Assembly (NCBI GenBank): GCA_036346375.1
Contig: CM070508.1
Span: 23,814,852 to 23,878,851, forward strand
Length of the DNA stretch: 64,000 nt
Source of the DNA: Guadua angustifolia
Taxonomy: Eukaryota; Streptophyta; Magnoliopsida; Poales; Poaceae
Direction: 5' to 3'
Shown: one piece after another, positions 55,061 to 64,000 of the stretch
How the letters are laid out: every line of letters begins with the position of its first letter
Position numbering within the stretch: the first letter of the stretch is position 1
The notes under the pieces: generated by a model
Database searches by the model: none
Told to the model about the DNA's origin: nothing
The model's input: only the letters and a program-made list of their open reading frames with translations
Made by a program: the position numbers and the translations under genes

Positions 55061-55620
55061 GCCACCCAAGACGGTGACTCAAATCCGTAGTTTTCTTGGA
55101 ATGGCCGGTTATTACCGCTGATTTATTGAAGGATTCTCAATGATTGCGAGACCTCTTACGCAATTGTTGAAAAAGGAAAAGAAGTTTGCATGGACGCCGG
55201 AATGTGAGCGGAGTTTTCAGGAGTTGAAGAAACGCTTGACAACGGCACCAGTGTTAGTTCTACCAGATTTAAGCCAGAGCTTTGATATATACTGTGATGC
55301 ATCGCGCCAACGACTAGGGTGCGTGTTAATGCAGAACAGAAAGGTCGTTGCATATGCATCAAGGCAGTTGAGGCCGCATGAAGAGAACTATCCGACGCAT
55401 GATTTGGAATTAGCAGCCGTGGTGCACGCCTTGAAGTTATGGCGACACTACCTAATTGGGAACAGATGTGAGGTGTACACGGACCATAAGAGTCTTAAAT
55501 ATATATTTACACAATCGGACCTGAACATGAGGCAGAGGAGATGGTTGGAGCTAATTAAGGATTATAATCTGGGGATTCATATATTATCACCCCGGGAAAG
55601 CCAATGTGGTGGCGGATGCT
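55061..55620 (+). pseudogene. pol: Element E RNase H
   Basis: The frame 55140-55620 carries MIARPLTQLLKKEKKFAWTP, DIYCDASRQRLGCVLMQNRK, YASRQLRPHEENYPTHDLEL and YTDHKSLKYIFTQSDLNMRQ, a canonical Ty3/gypsy RNase H with catalytic Asp (CDAS) and Glu/Asp positions. Only one RNase H is present, unlike in elements A, B, C and D, consistent with chromovirus ancestry. It passes with a one-base shift into VVADALSRKS at 55606. Confidence 0.9.
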
Positions 55621-57185
55621 TTAAGCCGAAAGAGCCATTCGATGAACATGTTGGTGGGAGAAAACCAAGTTGAGTTATGCAAGGAATTTCAGAAGCTGAA
55701 GCTGGAAGTTGTGCCTAAGGGATTCATAGCCACACTAGAGGTGAAGCCTACCCTGGAAAATCAGATTCGGGAAGGACAGAAGGACGATGTCAAGATTCAG
55801 AGGATTAAGTCTAAAATGGAGGAAGGCAAGGCGAAGGATTTCAAAATTTGGATGAGCAAGGTACATTGTGGATCAAGAATCGCATTTGCGTCATCAAGAC
55901 AGAAGGAGTCAAGCGGTGATTTTGAGGAAGCCCATGATTCCAAGTACTCTATTCATCCGGAAGCGCTAAGATGTATCAAGACACGAAGGAAAGATTTTGG
56001 TGGCCAAGCATGAAGCGTGAAGTTGCGAGCATGTTGCGTTGTGTGATATATGCCAAAGAGTCAAAGCAATGCATCGAGGCGGCAGGATTACTACTGACCC
56101 TTGAAGATACCCGAGTGGAAATGGGAAGAAATCGGAATGGATTTCATTACGGTTTACCAAGGACCCGATAGGTATGATTCTATATGGGTTATAGTGGACC
56201 GTTTGACAAAGGTTGCCCACTTCATACCGGTGAAGACTACCTATTCGGGGGACCGCTTAGCGGATTTGTATATGTCAAGAATTGTATGTTTACATGGAGT
56301 TCCGAACAAGATTGTGTCGGACCGAGGTACTCAGTTTACCTCAAGATTTTGGGATAAGTTGCATGAGGCTCTAGGGACCCGTCTGAACTTCAAAGCACCG
56401 CATATCACCCCATGCATGATGGGCAAACGGAAAGAGTTAATCAGATACTGGAGGACATGTTGAGGGCATGTGCATTGGCTTATACAACTTCGTGGGATAA
56501 GTGTTTGCCATATGCCGAGTTCAGCTACAACAATAGCTACCAGGCAAGTTTGCAGATGTCGCCATTCGAAGCGCTATATGGAAGACCCTGCCGAACGCCG
56601 TTGAACTGGAATGAGACCGGAGAACGTCATATGTTTGGGCCGGATATACTTCGAGAAGCTGAAGAGCAGATAGCCATGATCAGGGAAAGATTGAAAATTG
56701 CGCAATCAAGGCAGAAGAGTTATGCCGATAATCGCCGCAGGGATTTGAGCTTTGAGCCTGAAGATTTTGTGTATCTCAGAGTTACCCCACTCAAAGGAGT
56801 TAAGAGGTTTCACACCAAAGGGAAGTTAGCGCCAAGTTATGTTGGCCCATTCAAGATCCTAAGTCGTAGAGGTGAAGTAGCGTGTCACCGGAGTTACTGT
56901 GATCTTTAGCAGTGTGCATGATGTGTTCCATGTGTCACAATTAAAGAAATGCCTCCGAGTGCCAGAAGAGCAGATGCCGTTAGAGTCGGTCGAGCTGCAG
57001 GAGGATTTGACTTATAAAGAGTACCCGGTGAAGATCTTGGACACCATGGATCGAGAAAGCGAAATAAATCGACCCGCCTGCAGAGTTGATGGAGTAACCA
57101 TTCGAGAGCGAAGCAACACTGAGGGCCTTGAAGAAGACTCAAGAAGGAATTTCCCAACCTATTCCTTAGTCAGCCCTGAATCTCG
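55606..57185 (+). pseudogene. pol: Element E integrase and chromodomain-like C-terminus
   Basis: After the VADALSRKS linker, the zinc-module end is shifted (DTKERFWWPSMKREVASMLR, about 55971-56050). The core has EEIGMDFITVYQGPDRYDSI, DRLTKVAHFIPVKTTYSGDR, IVSDRGTQFTSRFWDKLHEA and, in another frame, the Glu-containing HDGQTERVNQILEDMLRACA. The C-terminus reads FHVSQLKKCLRVPEEQ and YPVKILDTMDRESEIN, the junction with a degraded chromodomain that targets integration to heterochromatin. Several frameshifts occur. Confidence 0.9.
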
Positions 57186-57195
57186 GGGTCGAGAT

Positions 57196-57215
57196 TCCGT
57201 TAAGGGGGGGAGGTT
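57196..57215 (+). promoter_or_regulatory. Element E polypurine tract
   Basis: TTAAGGGGGGGAGGTT ends directly at the 3' LTR start TGTAACACCCC (57216). Confidence 0.9.
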
Positions 57216-60172
57216 TGTAACACCCCAATTTTTGCTTTCCTTGCATTTAAATGGTATTTTGAATTTTTGGGAATTTCTGGAATTTATTTGGATTTATTTT
57301 GAATTAAACCATTTATCAAATTAATTAAATAATGGAAAAGTTAAAATAAAGTTTTGCTGAAAATATTTTATTTGAGTCACAAATGTCTTAAAATATTTTT
57401 GAGAATTTTTCCAGAATTTTTCTGATATTTTTAATGCCCCAAATAAATTATTTTATTTTCGGGAATTAATTTTATTCGGAAAAGGATTAAAAATCCCGAT
57501 GAACAGTACTGGGCCGAGTATTGTGCGGCCCGTTCCGGAAAAACCCTAGCGTGGTGGCCATCCGATCTTCATCCGACGGTCCACGTCGCGCCACGTCGCC
57601 TACTCATATCCCCGCCGGATTCCGCCGCCGCCGCCCGTGTGGGCCTCGGTTTCCGCGCTTTTCACGGACGTCGAGGGGACTATTTATTGCGCCGCCACCC
57701 GTGTCGTGATCCTCACCTCACGCCGCACCCATCCGTACACTTCACGTCGCCCGAGACGCCGCCGCCTCGCCGCACAAGCTCGCCGAAGTCTTCAAGCCGT
57801 CCGCCGCACTTCCTCGAGCCGTTTCGCCGTCGCCGGTCACCCTCCGCCGTCGCCGTTGGTCCCTTGGAGTCCCTCACGTCAAGCCGCGTCGGGAGCGTTA
57901 CCTCTTCACGTCGGAGGAGCACGGGAGCGCCGTCGGCCACGTCGTCGTCTCCGTCTCCGGTCGGACCACGCCGCCGCAACATCGCCGGAACTCACGAGCC
58001 TCGCCAGCCGGACGATCTTCATCCGACCGCTGAGGTGAGCCCACGTCGCCCGTGAAAACAGTGAACCCCATCTTCTAACCTCCGCCGTTAGATGCAAACC
58101 GAGGGCGCCGAGAGCCACGTCGCTATTCACTTTGCGCGTGACGCTGACAACGCGGACCCACACGTCGCCGCACCGCAATCGTTTCACACGAGACGCCGAC
58201 AAAGACGGGCCCACTCGTCGGTAGACGCACCGCGGCGTGTGACGTCACCGTTGACGTCATCGACGTCCAAGACGGAGCGGTCGGTGGCGTCGGAAGGCCA
58301 CGTGTCGATTCGTGGTGGCGACACGTGTCACAGATGACGCAATAATTAATTTTTCGAAAAAGAAAATAATTATTTAATTCGGTATATTGATTTTAAATAT
58401 ATTTTGAAACTTCAAATGCTTATAACTTTTGCGTTTTAACTCCGATTTGAGTGATTCTAATTTCTATAAATTTGTAAAATTGTGATCTTTCTTTTTATGA
58501 ATTTTAATTGAATTTTTTAGCACTGTTTGTCTACTGTTTATTTATTTTATTATTTTGTGTATAAGTTACGCGTAGACGTTGAAGTGCCCGAAGGTTTCGA
58601 GGGAGAGGTTCTGACCCAGGAGCAAGCTCAAGAGCCAGAATCAGTACTTTTTGAAGGCAAGTTGTGTTTGATCATGTTGAACCTATCATAGTAAAATTAT
58701 TTCGATTTAATTTATTGCATGCTAATTTAGTAAAAATTGGTTTGAATGAATTTTGGGATTAGTTAAATGCCTAGTTGCTGTATGCCACCTTGTCGTATAT
58801 AATTGTAGGCCATGAATCATTTGTCACCCTAGGTTGTGGATTAATAGTTGGACATTAGTTATTGGCCAACATGGGTTGAGTAGACCGTAAGTAGTATGCT
58901 TAGCCCTGCCACGTGGAAATTTCATGATTTTGGATTACCAAAGTTAATATTGATTTAATGAGATATGGAACGTATTTTGTGAATGAGACATGTGTTATTG
59001 AGTTGATGATGGCACGTGGTGCAATGGTAAAGAACCGGGGTGGGAAAATGATTTAGACTGAGGCATGTGGCAAGATTGTTTCTGGTGGGCCAAGAGTGGC
59101 AACGGGCGGTCGATTTGGTTTTGTTGGTTTTGTTATGGAGAATCATACTAGGTTAGTCTTGCCTCGGTCAACTAAGGACTTAACCTTGCGAGCATTTGAA
59201 CTGAGTCTTTCATACAACCACAAGCTCCGTAATGGGACGGCCCGGCCGAGTAAACCGGGAAATCTATTCTTAGTATCTTGTCGTGGTGGTGTGGGGCCGG
59301 AGGAGCGGGTGAGAACTCACATGGCGCAAGAGGGGGCCACAGGTGTGGTAACCAGTCCCTCCAGTGTTGAAACCTTAGCAGCGATCTTGGGTTTAGACGG
59401 AACTTTGGAAAGGCTTTGTTACGGTTATTTGCCTTGGTGGTATTTGACTGTATCTTGTGGGTAAAGTGCATAACCTCTGCAGAGTGTACAACCTATTCGA
59501 ATAGCCGTGCTCACGGTATTGAGCATCGCTCAGTGATTACAGTCAAGGGTTAGATTTTCATGAAAATGACTTGGTTATGGAAAATGCTTGGGTTGGTGAT
59601 GATGAATTTGACTTAGGATGGAAAAATGAATTACAATTGAAATGTTTGTGAAAGCTACTATTCCTACTACTGTTTTACTGCTTTGCAATCTATTACTGTT
59701 TATTTGAAATGCTGTACTGCACATGAACCATAGCCTATCCTTTGTTCTAAGCCATGCATATAGTATATTAGCATTGCATTATGTGCATGACTTGCTGAGT
59801 GCTCAAAGTACTCACCCCACAACAACACAACTTCAGTTGAAGAAGAAGCAACCCCCGCTCAGAGGAGGAGTACCAGAGGAGCCGAGCGAACTAGGGAGCA
59901 AGCCCGTCGATTACTGTGGCAAATTGGTTGGCGCCACGAGTTTATTTTAATTCTGCTGCATTTGAATATTTTAATAAGTCTTCGCCCTGCAAGGCGTATC
60001 TTTGTAATTTGACCATAAGGTCAATCAACTAGTTTGAGTATTTAAATAAAGTACTTCATCATTTATTTGGTTATGGTGTGATATGTACAAATGTTGAGGC
60101 TGTGTGCACTAAGCGTGATCTGGACTAGTGCTGAATACCTGAGGGTCCGGATTTGCATATTGGGTCCCGACA
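57216..60172 (+). repeat. Element E 3' LTR, full length
   Basis: TGTAACACCCCAATT to GGGTCCCGACA, 2,957 bp. An A+T-rich head is followed by a GC-rich CGCCGCC block (57590-58340). The rest shares block order with LTRs F and H (CAACTAAGGACTTAACCTT...CATACAACCA, CTTGTGGGTAAAG). It retains the about 1-kb block missing from the 5' LTR. Open frames in the GC-rich block are by-products of composition. Confidence 0.93.
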
Positions 60173-60388
60173 AGGGGTGCTCCGCTTTTGGATCCTCGAT
60201 GCAGGACCTTAGAGCCCATGGTGGCTCTAAGTTCCCATGCAGAGGTCCTGTGGCCCCCTCTTGGGACCTTTCAGCCGCTGAGGGCTCAAGACTGGCGTGC
60301 CGCCGCGCTCAACTGCTGCAAGAAAGACACGTCAGAAGATGAAGAAGCGCAAGCATAAGCTCGGGGGCTCGACCATGAGAGTCCTTAC
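60173..60388 (-). other. Truncated intron of the element D antisense gene at the E junction
   Basis: The minus strand after the donor site GTAAGG (60388-60383) runs without an identifiable acceptor up to element E at 60172. No integrase sequence of D resumes here on the plus strand. It contains a short inverted repeat of the GGTGGCTCTAAG type near 60210-60230. Confidence 0.5.
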
Positions 60389-61505
60389 CATTGCACGGTC
60401 GGTCCATTCAACGTGGGGCTTCTTAGCCTCACGGTCGTCTGCCTTGCTCGGGGGCGGCTTCTTCTTCCCCTTCTTGCTCTTGCCCTCGCCGGGCAGCAGG
60501 AGCAATCTCCTGGCTGTGTCAAGCAGCTCCTGGTGGTCCTACGAACACATCAAATGATCAGGGAAAGGCGCCGATGGAGTGCAAACTGAATAACGGCTTG
60601 GGAGTGCCTACCTCGGCCTTCCGGCGCAGTACGTTTTTCGGGACTGGGGGATCGAGGGTATAGTCGTGCGCCCCTTTTCCAAACATCTCATTCATCCTGG
60701 CGGCGACCCAGGACTCCTTCGGCGCTGCAAGGAAGCGGACTGTCAAGAGGACCCGAAGGGCGATTACGAACAAGTCTCAAGGGCAAGAAGACACACCAGA
60801 CGTACCCTCGCGGGTCATGTCGTCGCGCCCCATGATCTCGTAGAACGGATGTTCCCTCTTCTGAAGGGGGAAAACCCGGCTCCGCAGGAAGTCACGGGCG
60901 ATCGCCTGCCCGGTGAGACCGCGTGTGGCGCAGATGTGTATGGCGGCGATGGCCTCTTCGTCGACCTCCAGGTCGTCTGACTCCGGGGTCTCCTTCTTCC
61001 CTGTGATCGGGGTTCCGTCGAGCAGCAGCGCCCGTCGGCCCTTCTTCTGAGATAGAACCATCGCTCGGTCCACTGACCGAGGAGTCCCGAGAGCGGATCT
61101 TGGGAAGGCCCATGGATTCCGTCCCGGCCGGAAGTAGAGGCATCCGACCACGGGGTCTTTTCCAGAGCGAAATAGAGAGAAGAATCGAAAGAAGAGCGAG
61201 GGGGTGGGAAGGATTTCAAGGAACCCCTCGCACTGATGTGAGAAGATGGAAAGGAGGAGGATGGAATTGGGCACCAGATTGATGAGCTCTATCTCATAGT
61301 GGGCAAGGATAGCCGCCATGAAGTCGCTCTCCAGTGTCCGCAGGCCAAAGAGTGTGTAGTGCTCGGTGTAGACGAGCTCGTCATCCCTGGGATGCGGTTC
61401 GGTCTCGCCATCAGGCAACCGCCACATCGCCGGGTCAAGCAGCCCAAGGCTCTCGAGCTCCTTCATCCTCGCCTGCGACATGGTGCTTCTTCCGAGCTTC
61501 GCCAT
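60389..61505 (-). pseudogene. Antisense passenger gene of element D (PF04195-like), 3' truncated
   Basis: Exon 1 (61505 or 61586 to 60806) contains MAKLGRSTMSQARMKELESL, HYTLFGLRTLESDFMAAILA, HYEIELINLVPNSILLLSIF and HQCEGFLEI, the gypsy-associated antisense protein pattern. I prefer ATG 61505 because the family usually starts close to this Ser/Met-rich block. Intron 1 is 60805-60725 (GTACGT...GCAG), exon 2 is 60724-60612 (APKESWVAARMNEM), intron 2 is 60611-60539 (GTAGGC...GTAG), and exon 3 is 60538-60389, exactly 50 codons (DHQELLDTARR...EWTDRAM), ending at a GTAAGG donor. Frame is kept across both introns with no stop. The coiled-coil 3' exons are missing at element E. Confidence 0.8.
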
Positions 61506-61768
61506 GGTGGCCGCTTTCAGGCTTGGTCGAGGAAGGGAGAGTTGCACGAGCAAGAGGCTAGGGGACAAGGAGCGCGAGGAAGTCAAGAGTTCTTTTTTCG
61601 AAGGTCGCAGAGGGCTTGGGCTTAGAGGCTCAGGTCGTGGCCAGTTTTTAGCCTAAGGCGCCTCAAAAGTTGTGCCGAAGACGATTTAACAGGCGCAATT
61701 AAAGATCGGGCGGCAGTTTCAAGGCGTCGCAGACACTCCCACTAACCGATCGGATTCGTACCAGCATC
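61506..61768 (-). other. 5' region of the antisense gene and degraded LTR boundary of D
   Basis: An alternative upstream ATG at 61586 keeps the frame open. No clear TATA box is seen on the minus strand, and no polypurine tract is seen on the plus strand before the 3' LTR match starts at about 61769. The 3' end of the internal region and the LTR head therefore seem altered. Confidence 0.45.
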
Positions 61769-62576
61769 GTGAAGTCCAAGGGGCGCCAGGTGTCTTGGAG
61801 CCAAAGTCTTTCCTGGTGATCTCCGCCCGACCTCGACCAAAGGACCAGGGAGTCTGGAGGTCCGTTCCCAACGACTGCAGGCTCGAGGTCGATCCAGGTG
61901 TCCTCCTCGACCTTGAGCCTAGGGGGCTAGCTGACGAGGATTGGGAAATCTCTGACAAGTCAATGCACGGTTAACAGAGGTCCCTAGCTCGGGCGATGCA
62001 GCAAGGGGACCCCGACCAAGACCTAAGCAACGCTGGTGGCCGCACGACCTCAAGCTCGGGCGGTGGGGGATTTCGTCCCCGCTCGACCTCGGCCTTGGCT
62101 CGAAGGAGTGCGCCCACTCGGTGGTTACCAAGACCTGGGTAGTAGCGTCAAGGCAGACGTGGGCGGTATTTCCGGAGCAGTTACAGCCCACCTTCAATGC
62201 GCACGAAACCACTACCCCGGGAATCTCTCCCGACCGTTACGGGCAGCATCAGGGAGGATATAAGGCCTCGCAAGGCATGTGTACAGGGGGATGAAGGCAC
62301 TAGCCATAGACCAGTAAACACTAACAGAGCACTCAAGCTCGAGCTATAATCCACTCTTCTGAACTCACAATTAGTGAATTCCTCCGCTCCGGAGAAGACT
62401 GGACGTAGAGCTATTACCCTCGTGGGGGCTCGAACCAAGATAATCCATTGTCCCCCTTTCACGACGCCACGCACCGACCTACGTCCACACCATTGTTGAG
62501 CGAGGCGCTTCTTGGGTCCCTCATTCACACTAACCCCCTCTTCACTTTTGCGGTCAGGCGATCCCGATCGTCGACA
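61769..62576 (+). repeat. Element D 3' LTR, 5' terminus altered
   Basis: It matches 43563-44372 from GTGAAGTCCAAGGGGCG to ATCGTCGACA at 62576 and is followed by TSD ATGTC. The first about 31 bp of the 5' LTR, the outer part of its inverted terminus, have no clear counterpart; 61741-61768 is only weakly similar. Confidence 0.9.
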
Positions 62577-62684
62577 ATGTCCAAGGCTCATAGTTAATTC
62601 TTTCATAATATCAGCCCAATTTGTCCGGTTATCCATTTGAAATCATTTTTAAAGAAAAGATATTAGAATGATATTTTAGATAAG
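62577..62684. other. Flank between element D and the second G LTR
   Basis: It begins with the ATGTC duplication. On the minus strand it encodes MDNRTNWADIMKELTMSLGH, which joins in frame to the stretch ending at 43485. Upstream of that Met the frame has a TGA two codons away. Confidence 0.6.
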
Positions 62685-64000
62685 TGAAAGACCATGTGGA
62701 GGTCTATCCTTGTGTGTGATGAGTAATTGAGGAGTATTAAGCTTGGATTGATTTGAAATTGAGTTTGATTTGAAGTGAATTGGATTTGAAGCAATTTGAG
62801 TGTTGGTTGCTTTTCTTAGTGCTACCGGCCATGGGGCAGTAGCACCGGACTGTTGAGCGTAATTAAGATTGATTAATGATTTTGGGATAATCATTGAATA
62901 TATATATATGTGGGCATTGCTATGTGAAGGTTTTTCCTTGTCTTTGATGGTTGCAGGGCGACGGTGCTAGGTCATGGTGAGGCGGAGGATGACCGGGACT
63001 AGGCGAGGAGCGTCGGAGGTCCAGACGGTCGGGAGATCGCCGGAAGATGACTGGAGATGGAGTCCGGGCAAGCCAAGAAGATAAGGAAAGGAGATGATGC
63101 TAGCTAGATGCCGCGTGGATCAATGAGGGTCGTCGGATTGCGGTCTAGTTGATAGGTTAGCGGGTCTAGGTAGTATGCTTTGAAAACCGTGCAAGAAAAC
63201 CCGGTATGTGTGCGGGTTTTGGGTTAGCCCTTGCATGGCTATGTGAGTGGGTCAATCCTAGCCCTTAGATGAGTGTCCTAGGCTTGAGGGACTCATCCAA
63301 GGGTGGTAGGTGGCCCAAGAGTTGTATAAATAGGGGTGGAGGGGTGGCCTCCTCCCCTTGAAGGTTTGAGTTGCTCCTTTAAGCTTTGCCCACATGAAGT
63401 GAGGCTTTGTAAACCTTCCCACCAGAAATACAAAGAAATTTCTTTACATCATTGTGAATTTAAATTCCGCATTTACATTATGTCTTTACTTTACGCAATT
63501 TAAATTCAGCATTTACATTACGCATTTACCTTCCCGCAATCTACATTCATGCAATTTGGATTTGCCTCCCCTCCTTCTAAATGCTGATCTTGGATGTTTT
63601 GAGTGTGTTCATATGGTTTTACATCTCTTTTGCACTCTTTGATTAAGTAGAGATCATCTTTTCTTTCAAGTTCCAGTTCTGTCCAGAACTTGTTCTTCGC
63701 GCAGTAGTTAGTATTTGATTTTTAGAAAAATATAGAAAAATCTCTTTTGCGTTATTCTTGTGGGAGATTGTGCGGGACTCCCAGACACATCTGTAGAAAC
63801 ATTTTGGAGTTCACTTGTTGCACCGTTTGGGCGCCATGAGTTGAAAACCGAGCCCCAAATTTTCTACTGGAAGTTTCTGACTGTCTGTGTTCATAGATTT
63901 ATGATGATTTTTCTACATAGCTTTTTGATCTGAAATTTGGTGGAGTTCTTCATAACTCATCTTCACATAGGAAAAAAATTTCTCATAATTTTGTGAGCAG
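62685..64000 (+). mobile_element. Second G-family LTR, continues past the window
   Basis: TGAAAGACCATGTGGAGG at 62685 starts a sequence closely matching solo LTR G (31036 onward) to the window end, including TATAAATA at 63325-63332. It is probably copia-like. Whether it is a solo LTR or the 5' LTR of a whole element cannot be seen. The preceding five bases are ATAAG, a possible left TSD. Confidence 0.85.

Larger units (their letters stand above)
49534..60172 (+). mobile_element. Element E: Del/Tekay-type chromovirus, inserted in D
   Basis: The 3' LTR 57216-60172 (2,957 bp) and a shortened 5' LTR (about 49534-51433) bracket a Met-tRNA primer-binding site, an extra 5' ORF, gag with CCHC knuckle, RT, RNase H, integrase and a chromodomain-like tail, and a polypurine tract. 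The LTR start TGTAACACCCC and the PBS are typical of Del/Tekay chromoviruses. The 5' LTR lacks its first tens of bases and about 1 kb internally. No TSD can be read because the left end is truncated. The coding region needs many frames. Confidence 0.9.
43532..62576 (+). mobile_element. Element D: Tat-lineage Ty3/gypsy retrotransposon, interrupted by E
   Basis: The 5' LTR 43532-44372 and 3' LTR about 61769-62576 are colinear and differ at roughly 5% of sites by eye. TSD ATGTC is perfect (43527-43531 and 62577-62581). Plus-strand gag, protease, RT, RNase H, archaeal-type RNase H and the start of integrase run 44437-49531. An antisense spliced gene lies at 60389-61505. Chromovirus E occupies the junction, and both integrase and the antisense gene are truncated there, so D lost an internal segment. 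Stops in RNase H and gag show further decay. Confidence 0.93.

Noticed and set aside
57637..58337. Arg/Pro/Ser-rich frames of 100-138 codons in the E LTRs
   Set aside because: They occur inside an LTR in a CGCCGCC-rich block and are duplicated by the LTR repeat; no independent gene evidence.

Overview
This window is repeat-dense heterochromatin from a plant nuclear genome, very probably a grass. The basis is the families present: Ty3/gypsy elements of the dual-RNase-H Tat lineage, a Del/Tekay-type chromovirus with about 3 kb LTRs, PIF/Harbinger and hAT transposase fragments, MITE-like elements, and plant mobile domain and gypsy-associated antisense genes. I see no bacterial operon, rRNA, tRNA or CRISPR array, and no convincing single-copy host gene. 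Nearly every coding stretch is a broken retroelement gene.

Layout. (1) 1-6541: a minus-strand Tat element (A) with decayed gag-pol and a 57-bp minisatellite at both ends, inserted in a PIF/Harbinger transposase relic (6542-7066). (2) 7845-33511: a nest. The outermost layer is a Del/Tekay-like solo LTR (F, TSD GGCTG). It was split by minus-strand Tat element B (8693-29627, TSD CCATT/CCATC), whose pol was in turn split by plus-strand Tat element C (15481-25308, TSD GTACC). A separate copia-like solo LTR (G, 31036-32722, TSD ACAAG) also sits in F. (3) 33512-43531: older intergenic DNA holding solo LTR H (34306-37485, TSD AACAA), microsatellites, two TIR elements, a diverged 326-bp tandem duplication and a hAT transposase C-terminus. 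(4) 43532-62576: plus-strand Tat element D (TSD ATGTC), interrupted by chromovirus E (about 49534-60172). (5) 62577-64000: 108 bp of old flank, then the start of a second G-family LTR.

The most interesting theme is that Tat elements B, C and D each carry an intron-containing gene in antisense between pol and the 3' LTR. B and D carry a gene of the 'putative gypsy type transposon' (PF04195-like) kind. C carries a plant-mobile-domain gene fused to low-complexity and coiled-coil exons. In B and C a TATA-like site lies just upstream of the antisense start. Splice junctions can be read directly and preserve frame. C has lost the end of its second RNase H and all of its integrase, yet keeps the antisense gene almost whole. 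In D, integrase and the antisense gene are both truncated at element E.

Other points: an extra sense ORF between PBS and gag in E, a 37-bp inverted terminus on only one LTR of D, and a roughly 1-kb microhomology-flanked deletion inside one LTR of E. All calls rest on reading the sequence. Superfamily and lineage names come from recognised motifs, not from a search.
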